From JBQKLI01 sp012798975 (GTDB lineage Bacteria > Bacillota > Clostridia > Tissierellales > Peptoniphilaceae): a DNA stretch of 47,209 nucleotides. The notes beneath the pieces were generated by a model. It had not been told where the DNA came from and did not search any database. It was given only the letters and a program-made list of their open reading frames with translations. The position numbers were made by a program, and so were the translations under genes. Each line of letters starts with the position of its first letter. Position 1 is the first letter of the stretch. Positions 8,200 to 16,134 of this stretch are shown piece by piece. The DNA lies in contig NZ_JBQKLI010000017.1 in the NCBI RefSeq assembly GCF_052116305.1, positions 1 through 47,209 of the forward strand, written 5' to 3'.

Positions 8200-8251
8200 T
8201 GTAAAGGGACTATGTAAATATGGTCGGAGTTGAATGTTAAATTTAAGTAAA
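8200..8251 (-). promoter_or_regulatory. Pho-box-like repeat array upstream of pstS
   Basis: On the minus strand the hexamers TTTACT (8246-8251), TTAACA (8235-8240) and TTTACA (8213-8218) lie on an 11-bp register, with the position at 8224-8229 degenerate. A further TTTACA occurs at 8200-8205, two bases off register. Known Pho boxes of Gram-positive PhoP regulators are TT(A/T)ACA-type direct repeats spaced 11 bp apart. Binding by the phoB product encoded in this operon is inferred. Confidence 0.6.
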
Positions 8252-8490
8252 ATGATTTAATAATTCCTCTAATTTTCGCTTTTTCTATAATAATTTCAAA
8301 AGAAAACCTTTGCTTAAATTTTAAAAATCACTCCTTCAAAAAACCAACAAAAAAGATAGAGTGGAGAGATTCAAAAGAAAGAGTGAAGTTGTGGACGAAA
8401 ATAATAGGAACAATTATTTTCTACCTTTGATGAAATGCAGCTTATGTACGTCGATAGGAACTTATAATTCTTAACATTTTCTTTTCCAAA
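8252..8490. other. Intergenic region upstream of the Pho boxes, no gene seen
   Basis: AT-rich spacer between the pst promoter region and the terminator of the aromatic operon. It has no reading frame of note. The minus strand at about 8340-8400 carries a pyrimidine-rich block (TCCACAACTTCACTCTTTC and similar) like those near 805, 1955 and 43075. Confidence 0.5.
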
Positions 8491-8520
8491 CAAAAAAGAA
8501 AGCAGCAAAATGCCGCTTTC
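8491..8520 (-). terminator. Terminator of the aromatic amino acid operon
   Basis: Minus-strand stem GAAAGCGGC / GCTGCTTTC (8498-8506 with 8512-8520, one G-T pair) is followed by TTTTTTG. It lies about 200 bases after the last gene (M29 aminopeptidase) and before the pst promoter. Nothing coding was seen in the 8521-8638 interval. Confidence 0.8.
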
Positions 8521-8638
8521 CTTCTCTTCACTCTAACAAACTTCTATTCTATTTTTTCTCAAGCAAATTTTAAGCGATAGCGAAAAATTATCTTTCCCTA
8601 TTCCCTAAAACCTATTTTCCTTTCTTTCCCCTTCTTTT

Positions 8639-8718
8639 CCTGGGTTGCGAAGCAATCCCGCCCAATGCCTGGCTGTCCTTGGACACGTCGCCTGGGTCGT
8701 GCAGCGATCCCGCCTATT
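8639..8718. repeat. Three tandem GC-rich hairpin units (REP-like)
   Basis: Three units begin with CCTGG at 8639, 8668 and 8691. The first and third are close copies (CCTGGGTTGCGAAGCAATCC versus CCTGGGTCGTGCAGCGATCC), and each folds on itself (GGGT-TGC/GCAATCCC; GGGTCG/CGATCCC). The middle unit folds as TGTCC/GGACA. The block is visibly more GC-rich than its surroundings and abuts the stop codon of the aminopeptidase gene at 8721. Confidence 0.5.
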
Positions 8719-8720
8719 CC

Positions 8721-9941
8721 TTACGCCCAGTTTCCTTTTTCAAACACTGTAAAGAGTTCTCCGTCCCATGTCTCTCCTTTTATGGAAAGATCTTCAGAAC
8801 CTACCATAAAATCTTCATGGATCAAGGCGTCGTTGACACCGGCTTCTTTTAATTCATCCTCATTCATTTTTGTTCCGCCTTCTATACAGGTAGGGTAGGC
8901 TTTTCCAAAGGCAAAATGGCAAGATGCATTTTCGTCAAAGAGCGTATTATAGTAAAGAATATTGCTGTTGGAAATGGGACTGTCGAAAGGTACCAAGGCA
9001 ACTTCTCCCAGATGCTTTCCGTTCTCGTCTACCCCAAACATATCCTTTAAATACTGTTCTCCGATCTCTGCACTGTATTCAACCACTTTTCCGTTCTCAA
9101 AAACAAAACGCATGCCGTCAATAAGATTTCCGCCATAATTAAGAGGTTTTGTAGAATAAAGCACCCCTTCTGCTCCATCTTTTTTCGGCATTGTGAAGAC
9201 TTCCTCTGTAGGAATATTCGCTATAAATTCCACACCTTTGGCGTTTTTGCTGCCAGCAGACAGCCAAATATGGTTTTTAGGAAGCTCCACTTTTAAATCT
9301 GTACCTTTGCTGTTTTTATAATGAAGATAGCGAAACTGTTTCTCGTTTAAAAAATCTGCATGGGAGTCCATATCAGCTACATGTTCATTCCAGTTTTTGA
9401 TAGGATCTTCGCCGACTCGAGCACTGTCTAATATACTAGTCCATAATTCTTCTACTGCTTGTGCCTCTGAAAGCTCAGGAAACACCTTCTTCGCCCAGGC
9501 TTTTGTCGGAGCTGAAACAACACACCATGAATTTAAGTCGTTCATGGTATATTTCCGATTTTCTTTTGTTGCAAGACCTGCTGCTTTGTTCCAGGCTGCT
9601 ATTTTTTTTGGATCTACATCTTTCAACAGCTCTGGATCTTCTGCATGAATCGAAATAACAGCACCGTCCTTTTCGAAATAATATTTCGACTTGTCGACGG
9701 CCCATTTTGGATATTCTTCGAAAACTTCCATCGGTGCGTTTTCATATTTTAAAAGAGTCAGCTCATCGTCTGCCCAGTTCATGATCACTTCAGAAGCTCC
9801 TCTTTTGTAAGCTTTTTCCGCTAGGATACGGGCAAAATCCGCCCTTTCAATCGGTGCGCTGATCATAACAGGTTGTCCTTTTTGAATATTTGCTCCTTTT
9901 TCAACGATCAACTCTGCATAACGTTCTATTCTTTCTTTCAT
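8721..9941 (-). CDS. M29-family aminopeptidase (AmpS/PepS type)
   Basis: A cytoplasmic metallo-aminopeptidase of 406 residues that removes N-terminal residues from peptides. Family landmarks are FIANIPTEEVFTMP (metal-ligand Glu region), the second Glu region around EIGEQYLKDMFGVDENGKHLGE, the His of ENASCHFAFGKAYP and the late His-Glu-Asp motif ALIHEDFMVGSEDLSI. These cover the binuclear metal site known in thermophilic aminopeptidases. It is the last gene of the aromatic amino acid operon, 9 bases after aroQ and with its own AAGGAG site. A link to aromatic amino acid supply (recycling from peptides) is only suggested by position. Confidence 0.93.
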   Translation of the reverse strand: MKERIERYAELIVEKGANIQKGQPVMISAPIERADFARILAEKAYKRGASEVIMNWADDELTLLKYENAPMEVFEEYPKWAVDKSKYYFEKDGAVISIHAEDPELLKDVDPKKIAAWNKAAGLATKENRKYTMNDLNSWCVVSAPTKAWAKKVFPELSEAQAVEELWTSILDSARVGEDPIKNWNEHVADMDSHADFLNEKQFRYLHYKNSKGTDLKVELPKNHIWLSAGSKNAKGVEFIANIPTEEVFTMPKKDGAEGVLYSTKPLNYGGNLIDGMRFVFENGKVVEYSAEIGEQYLKDMFGVDENGKHLGEVALVPFDSPISNSNILYYNTLFDENASCHFAFGKAYPTCIEGGTKMNEDELKEAGVNDALIHEDFMVGSEDLSIKGETWDGELFTVFEKGNWA

Positions 9942-9950
9942 AGAAACTCC

Positions 9951-10391
9951 TTATCTGTTCTTGAAATATTTATCTCTTAAATATTCTATCCCATCTACAT
10001 ATCCCTGAAAACCCCGGCCTTTGATTATCTTCTCGCAATACTCTCCGATATAAGAGATCTTTCGAAACTCTTCCCTTGTTTCGATATCGCTGATATGGAC
10101 TTCGACGGCAGGAATTTGAACTGCTTTCAAAGCATCTAGAATAGCTACCGAGGTATGAGTATAAGCTGCAGCATTAATCACGATTCCATCCATCCGTCCG
10201 TGGGATTGCTGAATCCGATCTACAAGATCGCCTTCGTGGTTGCTTTGATAAAACTCCAAAGTTTCAGAATCTCCTTCTGTCCTCTCTCTGATATAGTCGA
10301 TCAAATCATCATAGGTTTCTTTCCCGTATATCTCCGGTTCCCGAATCCCCAGCATATTAATATTGGGTCCGTTAATGATCAATATTTTCAT
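9951..10391 (-). CDS. aroQ: 3-dehydroquinate dehydratase, type II
   Basis: Removes water from 3-dehydroquinate to give 3-dehydroshikimate, the third step of the shikimate pathway. The 146-residue product has the type II landmarks: INGPNINMLGIREPEIYG with the catalytic Tyr near residue 23, FYQSNHEGDLVDRIQ, INAAAYTHTSVAI and VEVHISDI. The ATG at 10391 is chosen because GGAGG lies 8 bases before it; an upstream start at 10424 would add 11 residues unlike the family. The start lies within the end of aroE/aroK, overlapping by 20 bases. Confidence 0.96.
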   Translation of the reverse strand: MKILIINGPNINMLGIREPEIYGKETYDDLIDYIRERTEGDSETLEFYQSNHEGDLVDRIQQSHGRMDGIVINAAAYTHTSVAILDALKAVQIPAVEVHISDIETREEFRKISYIGEYCEKIIKGRGFQGYVDGIEYLRDKYFKNR

Positions 10392-11607
10392 TAAAATCCT
10401 CCAGTATCTTCTCGACAGATTCATCTATTTTACCGTTTTGTATTTCCACATCGGAAAACCTCTGATATTTAGGCAGCCTTATCTCCTGCATTTTCTTTAA
10501 AGAAGAAAGTCCACCCTTTGATAAGGGTCTGCCTTGTATCGGAAGATCCTCAAGTTTTCGATTTAAAAAATAAATTCTTCCATTCTGCTTCAAAGGTAAA
10601 TAATTTCTTTCGTCTAATACAGAACCTCCTCCTGTAGATAAGACGATTCCCGTCATCTTTCCGAATTCCAGTATCACTTCCCGCTCTAATTTTCTGAAGG
10701 CTTCTTCTCCTTCGGAGTCGAAAATAGCAGGTATTGATTTTCCCGCTTTCTTTTCGATTTCAGAATCTGTATCAATATGCTTTCTCGATAATTTTTCTGC
10801 CAGAGCTTTTCCCAAGGTAGATTTTCCTGAACCAGGCATTCCGATGAGTATGATATTTTCTGTTTTTCGGCGAAGCTTCTGTATTACCTTTTCAGTAATC
10901 ACTTCGCTTATTTTTTTATCCATAAAAAGTTCAGCCGCAGCCTTTGCCTGAACCACAAGCATAGGCAGACCGTCGCTGTGTTTTATTCCAAGCTCTCGAG
11001 CTTGAAGAAGAAGGGCTGTACGATGAGGGTTGTATACCACATCGCACACCCCTTCTAAGAGGGAAAAGTCTTTTAAATCGATAATCCTCTCCAAATTATG
11101 AGGATACATTCCTACCGGAGTGCAGTTGATAATAATCTCCGCATCATAATGGCTGTACAGTTCTTGAAATGTTCTGTTTCCCGATCTAGAAAATTTCAGC
11201 ACTTCCTTTGCCTTTAGAAAGCTCAGTACCGCTTCTACCGTTTGAGAAGTGGCACCGTCTCCCAGTATAATAACCTTTTTATTTTCCACTTCGATAGAAG
11301 CTCTTTTCAGCTGATACTGAAAACCGTAAAAATCCGTATTATAGCCCAGAACTTTTCCTTCTCTTTTTATAACCGTATTTACAGCACCGATTTTTAAAGC
11401 ATTTTCTTCGATGTCGTCGCAGTACTGCATGATGGCTTTTTTATAAGGAATGGTAATATTAAAACCTGCTATATCTTTTCTTTGGATCAGTTCTTCGATT
11501 TCCTGTTCTTCTCTCTCGAACAGTTCATATTTATATGAACCGAAACAGCTGTGAATTTCTGGCGAAAAACTGTGTTTAAGCGTTTTTCCTAATAAACCGT
11601 AAATCAT
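10372..11607 (-). CDS. aroE-aroK: Fused shikimate dehydrogenase / shikimate kinase
   Basis: One 411-residue protein predicted to catalyse two consecutive shikimate pathway steps. Residues 1 to about 245 are AroE: FSPEIH near the start, the catalytic Lys56 in NITIPYKK, GAVNTV (74-79), NTD (90-92), a nucleotide loop GDGATS (116-121, in place of the usual GAGGA) and DGLPMLVVQA near the end. Residues from about 251 are AroK: Walker A GMPGSGKST (256-264), DTDSEIE for shikimate binding and the LSTGGGSVL motif. The two are joined by about five residues with no stop or frameshift. Most bacteria encode them separately. ATG at 11607 with AAGGAG before it; it lies between pheA and aroQ. Confidence 0.95.
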   Translation of the reverse strand: MIYGLLGKTLKHSFSPEIHSCFGSYKYELFEREEQEIEELIQRKDIAGFNITIPYKKAIMQYCDDIEENALKIGAVNTVIKREGKVLGYNTDFYGFQYQLKRASIEVENKKVIILGDGATSQTVEAVLSFLKAKEVLKFSRSGNRTFQELYSHYDAEIIINCTPVGMYPHNLERIIDLKDFSLLEGVCDVVYNPHRTALLLQARELGIKHSDGLPMLVVQAKAAAELFMDKKISEVITEKVIQKLRRKTENIILIGMPGSGKSTLGKALAEKLSRKHIDTDSEIEKKAGKSIPAIFDSEGEEAFRKLEREVILEFGKMTGIVLSTGGGSVLDERNYLPLKQNGRIYFLNRKLEDLPIQGRPLSKGGLSSLKKMQEIRLPKYQRFSDVEIQNGKIDESVEKILEDFNENIDH

Positions 11608-11616
11608 AAAAACTCC

Positions 11617-12753
11617 TTAAGTTTCTGAATAGTTTCCTAAAAATACAAAGTCTGGATTTTCCTTCTTTAAAGATGAAAGCAGCCCCATCACTTCCGGCAT
11701 CAATACAGAACCTTCAAAATCAAAATGGAACATAAATTCAAAGTCTCTGCCTACTATCGAACGGCTTTCAATCTTCGTTAAATTAAGGCCAAGGGATGCA
11801 AAACGTGCAATAATTTTATAAAGTCCCCCGGGCTCATGGGAAGCTGTAAGCATTATAGAGATTTTATTCGCTCCTGGATAAATCTCAAGTTTTTTTGAAA
11901 TACAGATGAAACGGGTATAGTTGTTGTCGCTGTTTTGTATTCCATCTTCTATTACTTCTAAACCGTATAATTCTACACAATGAAGAGAAGATATCGCTGC
12001 CAACTCTTTTCTATCCGATTCGGAAACTGTTTTTGCCGCCATCGCCGTATTTCTTACGGAAGTTATTTCAACGTCACTAATTTTTTTCAGATAGCCGCTG
12101 CATTGTTCCAAAGCTTGTCGATGGGAGATGATTTCTTTTATATCTTCTTTCTTAATACCCTTTTTCCCCAATAAACCATGATGGATAAATAAACGGAAGC
12201 TTGAAATAATGGAAAAGTTTTTCTTTTCCATTAACTCATACACTTCTTTCACAGAGCCGTTTGAACTATTTTCTATAGGCAAAACTCCATAGTCGCATAG
12301 TCCTTGTTCTACTGCATCGAAAACAGATTCAAAAGTATCGAAATACATTAAATGTCCCATGGGAAAAAGTTTATCCGATGCCTGTTGAGAATAAGATCCT
12401 TCCGTTCCTTGAACAGCAATCATTCCCTTTTTCGGCAAAAGCTCAGGGGTGTTTTTTACCGCTTCTTTGATTTGATCTTCCAATTCTTGGGACTTTAACA
12501 AAAATTCCGATTGATAAGATTTGCTTAAGTCAAACAATGTGGAGTATAAGAGCCTTGCATAGGGCGCAAATTCTCCTGCATTTTTTGTCACACGATCGAG
12601 TATTTCTCTTTCTCTGCTTTTATTCTTTATAATAAGTCCTTCTTTATGTTTCGCCTTTGCTACTTCATAAGAAAGTTCCATCCTCTTTATAAAGCATTCT
12701 AAAAGCTGATCGTCTACTTCGTTAATCTTATCTCTAATCTCTTTTAAATCCAC
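11617..12753 (-). CDS. pheA: Chorismate mutase / prephenate dehydratase (P-protein)
   Basis: Bifunctional enzyme turning chorismate into prephenate and then phenylpyruvate, the precursor of phenylalanine. An N-terminal chorismate mutase helix domain (about 1-85; DLKEIRDKINEVDDQLL) is followed by the dehydratase domain (AVQGTEGSYSQQA; the substrate-binding NYTRFICIS region). A C-terminal ACT domain (ASHEPGGLYKII...LTKIESRS) normally gives feedback inhibition by Phe. I chose the GTG at 12753, which yields the family-like start MDLKEIR and has AGGTGAAG before it. The ATG at 12774 has no ribosome binding site. With the GTG the overlap with aroC is 20 bases. Confidence 0.94.
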   Translation of the reverse strand: MDLKEIRDKINEVDDQLLECFIKRMELSYEVAKAKHKEGLIIKNKSREREILDRVTKNAGEFAPYARLLYSTLFDLSKSYQSEFLLKSQELEDQIKEAVKNTPELLPKKGMIAVQGTEGSYSQQASDKLFPMGHLMYFDTFESVFDAVEQGLCDYGVLPIENSSNGSVKEVYELMEKKNFSIISSFRLFIHHGLLGKKGIKKEDIKEIISHRQALEQCSGYLKKISDVEITSVRNTAMAAKTVSESDRKELAAISSLHCVELYGLEVIEDGIQNSDNNYTRFICISKKLEIYPGANKISIMLTASHEPGGLYKIIARFASLGLNLTKIESRSIVGRDFEFMFHFDFEGSVLMPEVMGLLSSLKKENPDFVFLGNYSET

Positions 12754-13834
12754 TTTCTTCACCTGCCATTTCATCTAATAGTATTATCGCCAACGCCGCC
12801 TCTACTACAGGAATTGCGCGAATCGCAATACATGGATCGTGACGGCCTTTGATTACAAGTTTTTTGTTTTTCATTTCGGATATGCTGAAAGAATCCTGCT
12901 CCATGCTGATAGAGGCTGTAGGTTTCATTCCCACTCGGAAAAGAATCGGCATGCCGTTTGAGATACCTCCGTTGATTCCTCCCGCATGATTTGTAAGGGT
13001 TTTTACTTCTTCCCCTTGGATCTGTAAAGAATCGTTGTGCTTAGATCCCTGCATTCTAGTCCCTTCAAATCCTGTTCCGAACTCGATCCCCCGCACTCCC
13101 GGAATGCCAAAGATCATTTGTGCAATTCTATTTTCCAAACCGTCAAAAATAGGATTGCCAAGACCTCCCGGTACTCCAATGGCAGCACATTCGATCACTC
13201 CGCCTACAGAGTCCAAATCCTTTATCATCTCAAGGATTTTTTCTCTTATTTTATTGCCAGCTTCCTCGTCTATTACAGGAATTTCTTTTTTTCCAGGAGA
13301 TAAAAGTTCTTCCTTTGTGATCTCAACAGGGTCCCATCTTTTATCTTCGATTTTTTCAATAGAAGACAAGTGAGCGCCGATATAGATTCCTTTTGCTGCC
13401 AAAATCTGTTTCGCAATTCCTCCAGCGATACAAAGAGGCGCCGTCAGCCTCCCAGAAAAATGTCCTCCCCCTCTCATATCCGCATGACCCCCATACTTCA
13501 AATAAGAAGTATAGTCTGCATGGGAAGGCCGGGGAATGTCTTTTAAGTTTGAATAGTCTTTCGATCTTTGGTCGCTGTTGCGAATCATCGCTGCCAAAGG
13601 GCTTCCTGTTGTTCTGTCCTGATAAAGGCCGGATAGAATTTCCGGAATATCTCCTTCTTTTCGTTTCGTAGCCAAATCGCTTGTACCAGGAGCTCTTCTT
13701 TTCATAAAGTCTTTCAGTTCTTCTATATCTACAGATTCTCCTGCTGGAAGACCGTCTATCACAACACCAATTCCTTTTCCGTGGGATTCTCCGAAGATTG
13801 AAATTTTTATATTTTTACCGATTGTCGATGACAT
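12734..13834 (-). CDS. aroC: Chorismate synthase
   Basis: Converts 5-enolpyruvylshikimate 3-phosphate to chorismate using reduced FMN. All three family signatures are visible in 366 residues: FGESHGKGIGVVIDGLPAG near the N-terminus, GRLTAPLCIAGGIAKQIL in the middle, and RGRHDPCIA-type sequence (GRHDPCIAIRAIPVVEAA) near the end, with NHAGGINGGISNGMPI between. ATG at 13834 preceded by AGGAGG at a spacing of about 8-10. The start overlaps the aroA end by 20 bases, and the end overlaps pheA. Confidence 0.97.
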   Translation of the reverse strand: MSSTIGKNIKISIFGESHGKGIGVVIDGLPAGESVDIEELKDFMKRRAPGTSDLATKRKEGDIPEILSGLYQDRTTGSPLAAMIRNSDQRSKDYSNLKDIPRPSHADYTSYLKYGGHADMRGGGHFSGRLTAPLCIAGGIAKQILAAKGIYIGAHLSSIEKIEDKRWDPVEITKEELLSPGKKEIPVIDEEAGNKIREKILEMIKDLDSVGGVIECAAIGVPGGLGNPIFDGLENRIAQMIFGIPGVRGIEFGTGFEGTRMQGSKHNDSLQIQGEEVKTLTNHAGGINGGISNGMPILFRVGMKPTASISMEQDSFSISEMKNKKLVIKGRHDPCIAIRAIPVVEAALAIILLDEMAGEESGFKRD

Positions 13835-15071
13835 GAGCCTGGCCTCCTAATGATTTATAATCTTCATAAAATGCAGGATAGGATTTGTTAACCGCTTCTG
13901 CACGGTCGATTATAACCTCTTTCTCGCATTTAATCGCTGCAATACTTGCCGCCATTGCAATCCGGTGATCGCCAAAGCTTGAGGTTTCCCCTCCAGAAAG
14001 ACTCCCTCCCTGTATGATCAGACCGTCTTTCGTTTCTTCTGCTTTTCCGCCTAGATCTCGGATCATTCTGGCCGTAGTCTCTAAACGGTCTGTTTCTTTA
14101 TAACGAAGTCTCTCTCCATTATAAAAAACCGATTCTCCTTCGCTTACAGAAGCGATTACCGCAAGGATTGGCAGAAGATCTGGAATCTCTTTCAAATCGA
14201 CTTTTATTGCCTGAAGTTTTCCTTTTTGTACGGCGACTTTTTCTCCCCGAACAATATCAGCTCCTGCTGCTTCTAAAATATCAAGAATTTTCGCATCGGA
14301 CTGGAGAGTATCTTTTTTTAATCCCTTTAGCACAACCGTTCCTTCCAAAGCTCCTGCCGCAAGATAAAAGGCTGCATTTGAAAAGTCTCCTTCTACATCG
14401 ATCTCTCCAGGGCTTTTATAGGAACCTTTCTTTACCCGAAACACACTTTCAAAATATTCTACATCGATACCGAAACGCTTCATCGTCTCCATTGTCATAT
14501 CCACATAAGCTGATGATTCTAAAGGACTTGTTAAATGGATTTCTACTTCTTCTCCCATTAAAGGAGCGGCAAAAAGAATTCCTGATATATATTGAGAAGA
14601 AACATTTCCTGGCATTGTGAAAGTCTTGCCTTTTAAACGCCCCTTCGTTTCAAAGGGAAGATTCTCTGTGGAAAAAGAAGTTCCGTTTTCTTCCATGGCA
14701 TTTTGAAGATCTTTTAAGGGTCTTTCCGGCAGTCTCCCTTCTCCTGTAAAGGATGCTTTCTTTGTTAAAGCTGCCGTTACAGGGAGAAGAAAACGAAGTG
14801 TCGATCCGCTTTCTTTCGGGTTGATAAAAACATCTTCCGGCACTTCTCGGATAGGCGTTACGATCAGCTGATTTTCTTTTCTTTCAATACCAGCTCCGAG
14901 AGCTCTTAAACAACCGATTGTCGCTTCGATATCCTCTGAAGTATTATTAATATTTATAATCGAATTTTTATCTGCCAAGCTTGCGCAGATCAAAATTCGA
15001 TGTCCGTCGGATTTAGAAGATAAAATTTCTAGTTCCCCCTCCAGACGGTCCGCTGTTATCTGTACTTTCAT
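13815..15071 (-). CDS. aroA: 3-phosphoshikimate 1-carboxyvinyltransferase (EPSP synthase)
   Basis: Transfers enolpyruvyl from phosphoenolpyruvate to shikimate 3-phosphate. The 418-residue protein shows SSKSDGHRILICASL (substrate-binding Lys, Ser and Arg), the PEP-binding loop ESGSTLRFLLPVTA, GRLPERPLKDL, GDFSNAAFYLAAGAL and the ending KSYPAFYEDYKSLGG. The first active-site loop is ESGSTLRF rather than the GNAGTAMR of class I enzymes. The start ATG at 15071 follows the aroB stop by one base; an upstream TTG at 15092 is less likely. Confidence 0.96.
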   Translation of the reverse strand: MKVQITADRLEGELEILSSKSDGHRILICASLADKNSIININNTSEDIEATIGCLRALGAGIERKENQLIVTPIREVPEDVFINPKESGSTLRFLLPVTAALTKKASFTGEGRLPERPLKDLQNAMEENGTSFSTENLPFETKGRLKGKTFTMPGNVSSQYISGILFAAPLMGEEVEIHLTSPLESSAYVDMTMETMKRFGIDVEYFESVFRVKKGSYKSPGEIDVEGDFSNAAFYLAAGALEGTVVLKGLKKDTLQSDAKILDILEAAGADIVRGEKVAVQKGKLQAIKVDLKEIPDLLPILAVIASVSEGESVFYNGERLRYKETDRLETTARMIRDLGGKAEETKDGLIIQGGSLSGGETSSFGDHRIAMAASIAAIKCEKEVIIDRAEAVNKSYPAFYEDYKSLGGQAHVIDNR

Positions 15072-15072
15072 A

Positions 15073-16131
15073 TTAAACTCTGCCCTTCTCAATATATTCT
15101 CGGAAATCTTCGATTAGAACCTTATGAAGCCTGCATTTTCCGATTCTTTCGATTTCAATAATAGTTATCTTATCGCTGCTGCATTTTTTATCTTTATATA
15201 CTTTTCCAAATAAATCCTCAGTAGAATAGCTTGTTTTTGTAGGAAGTCCATTCTTTTCGAGAACCTTAAGAATTCTTCCCCTGTTATCTTTTTTTAAAAC
15301 CCCGATTTTTTCGCATGCTCTTGCCATCATGCCCATACCCATAGCGACTGCATGCCCATGGCTTACTTCATATCCGCTTGCTTTTTCTATAGCATGTCCG
15401 ATAGTATGCCCGAGGTTTAAAAACTGCCGTTCTCCTTTTTCCATTTCATCTTTCTTCACCACTTCAGCTTTATGTTTCACGCATCGTTCTATGATATTGG
15501 AAAGGCGGGCATCCCTTTGAGTTAAGGCTGTTTCAAATTCAGCAAAGAGCTCTTCGTCTCGAAGAATGCCGTATTTTATAGATTCTGCAACACCATCCAG
15601 AAAACGCTCTTCTTTCATTGTAGCAAAAAGATCCGGATCGCATAAAACCGCCTGGGGCTGTTTAAAAGCTCCTACAAGATTTTTACCTTCCTTAAGATTT
15701 ACAGCAGTTTTGCCACCAACAGAAGAATCCACTGCAGCGAGCAATGTTGTAGGTACTTGTATATAATCGATTCCTCTTAAAAAGGACGCCGCCGTAAAAC
15801 CAGACAAATCGCCTACTACCCCTCCTCCAAAAGCAAGAACTGTATCGTTTCTATGAAAATTATGTGCTGCCATATATTCTAAAATTCGGCCATAAACTTC
15901 TAAAGATTTGCTTTCTTCCCCTGGAACGATAATATATTTATCCCACTCAATATTATTTTCGTTCATCTGCTCTGCTATAACTCTTCCATAGAAAGAATCT
16001 ACATTTTCATCTGTAATAATGAGCAGTTTTCCTTTTAGAAAAGGCTTTATCGATTTTCCTAGTATGTTAAGCAATCCCTTTTCTATTATGACAGGATAAG
16101 AGGGATTTGTTTCGATTTGTATCTGGCTCAT
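15073..16131 (-). CDS. aroB: 3-dehydroquinate synthase
   Basis: Cyclises DAHP to 3-dehydroquinate with NAD and a divalent metal. The 352-residue protein has the NAD-binding region (AFGGGVVGDLSGFTAASFLRG begins the motif; catalytic core DSSVGGKTAVNL). The metal ligands are Glu in DGVAESIKYG and the two His in NLGHTIGHAIE and SHGHAVAMGM. It is the third gene of the operon, starting three bases after tyrA ends. Length and motif spacing are normal. Confidence 0.97.
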   Translation of the reverse strand: MSQIQIETNPSYPVIIEKGLLNILGKSIKPFLKGKLLIITDENVDSFYGRVIAEQMNENNIEWDKYIIVPGEESKSLEVYGRILEYMAAHNFHRNDTVLAFGGGVVGDLSGFTAASFLRGIDYIQVPTTLLAAVDSSVGGKTAVNLKEGKNLVGAFKQPQAVLCDPDLFATMKEERFLDGVAESIKYGILRDEELFAEFETALTQRDARLSNIIERCVKHKAEVVKKDEMEKGERQFLNLGHTIGHAIEKASGYEVSHGHAVAMGMGMMARACEKIGVLKKDNRGRILKVLEKNGLPTKTSYSTEDLFGKVYKDKKCSSDKITIIEIERIGKCRLHKVLIEDFREYIEKGRV

Positions 16132-16134
16132 GGA

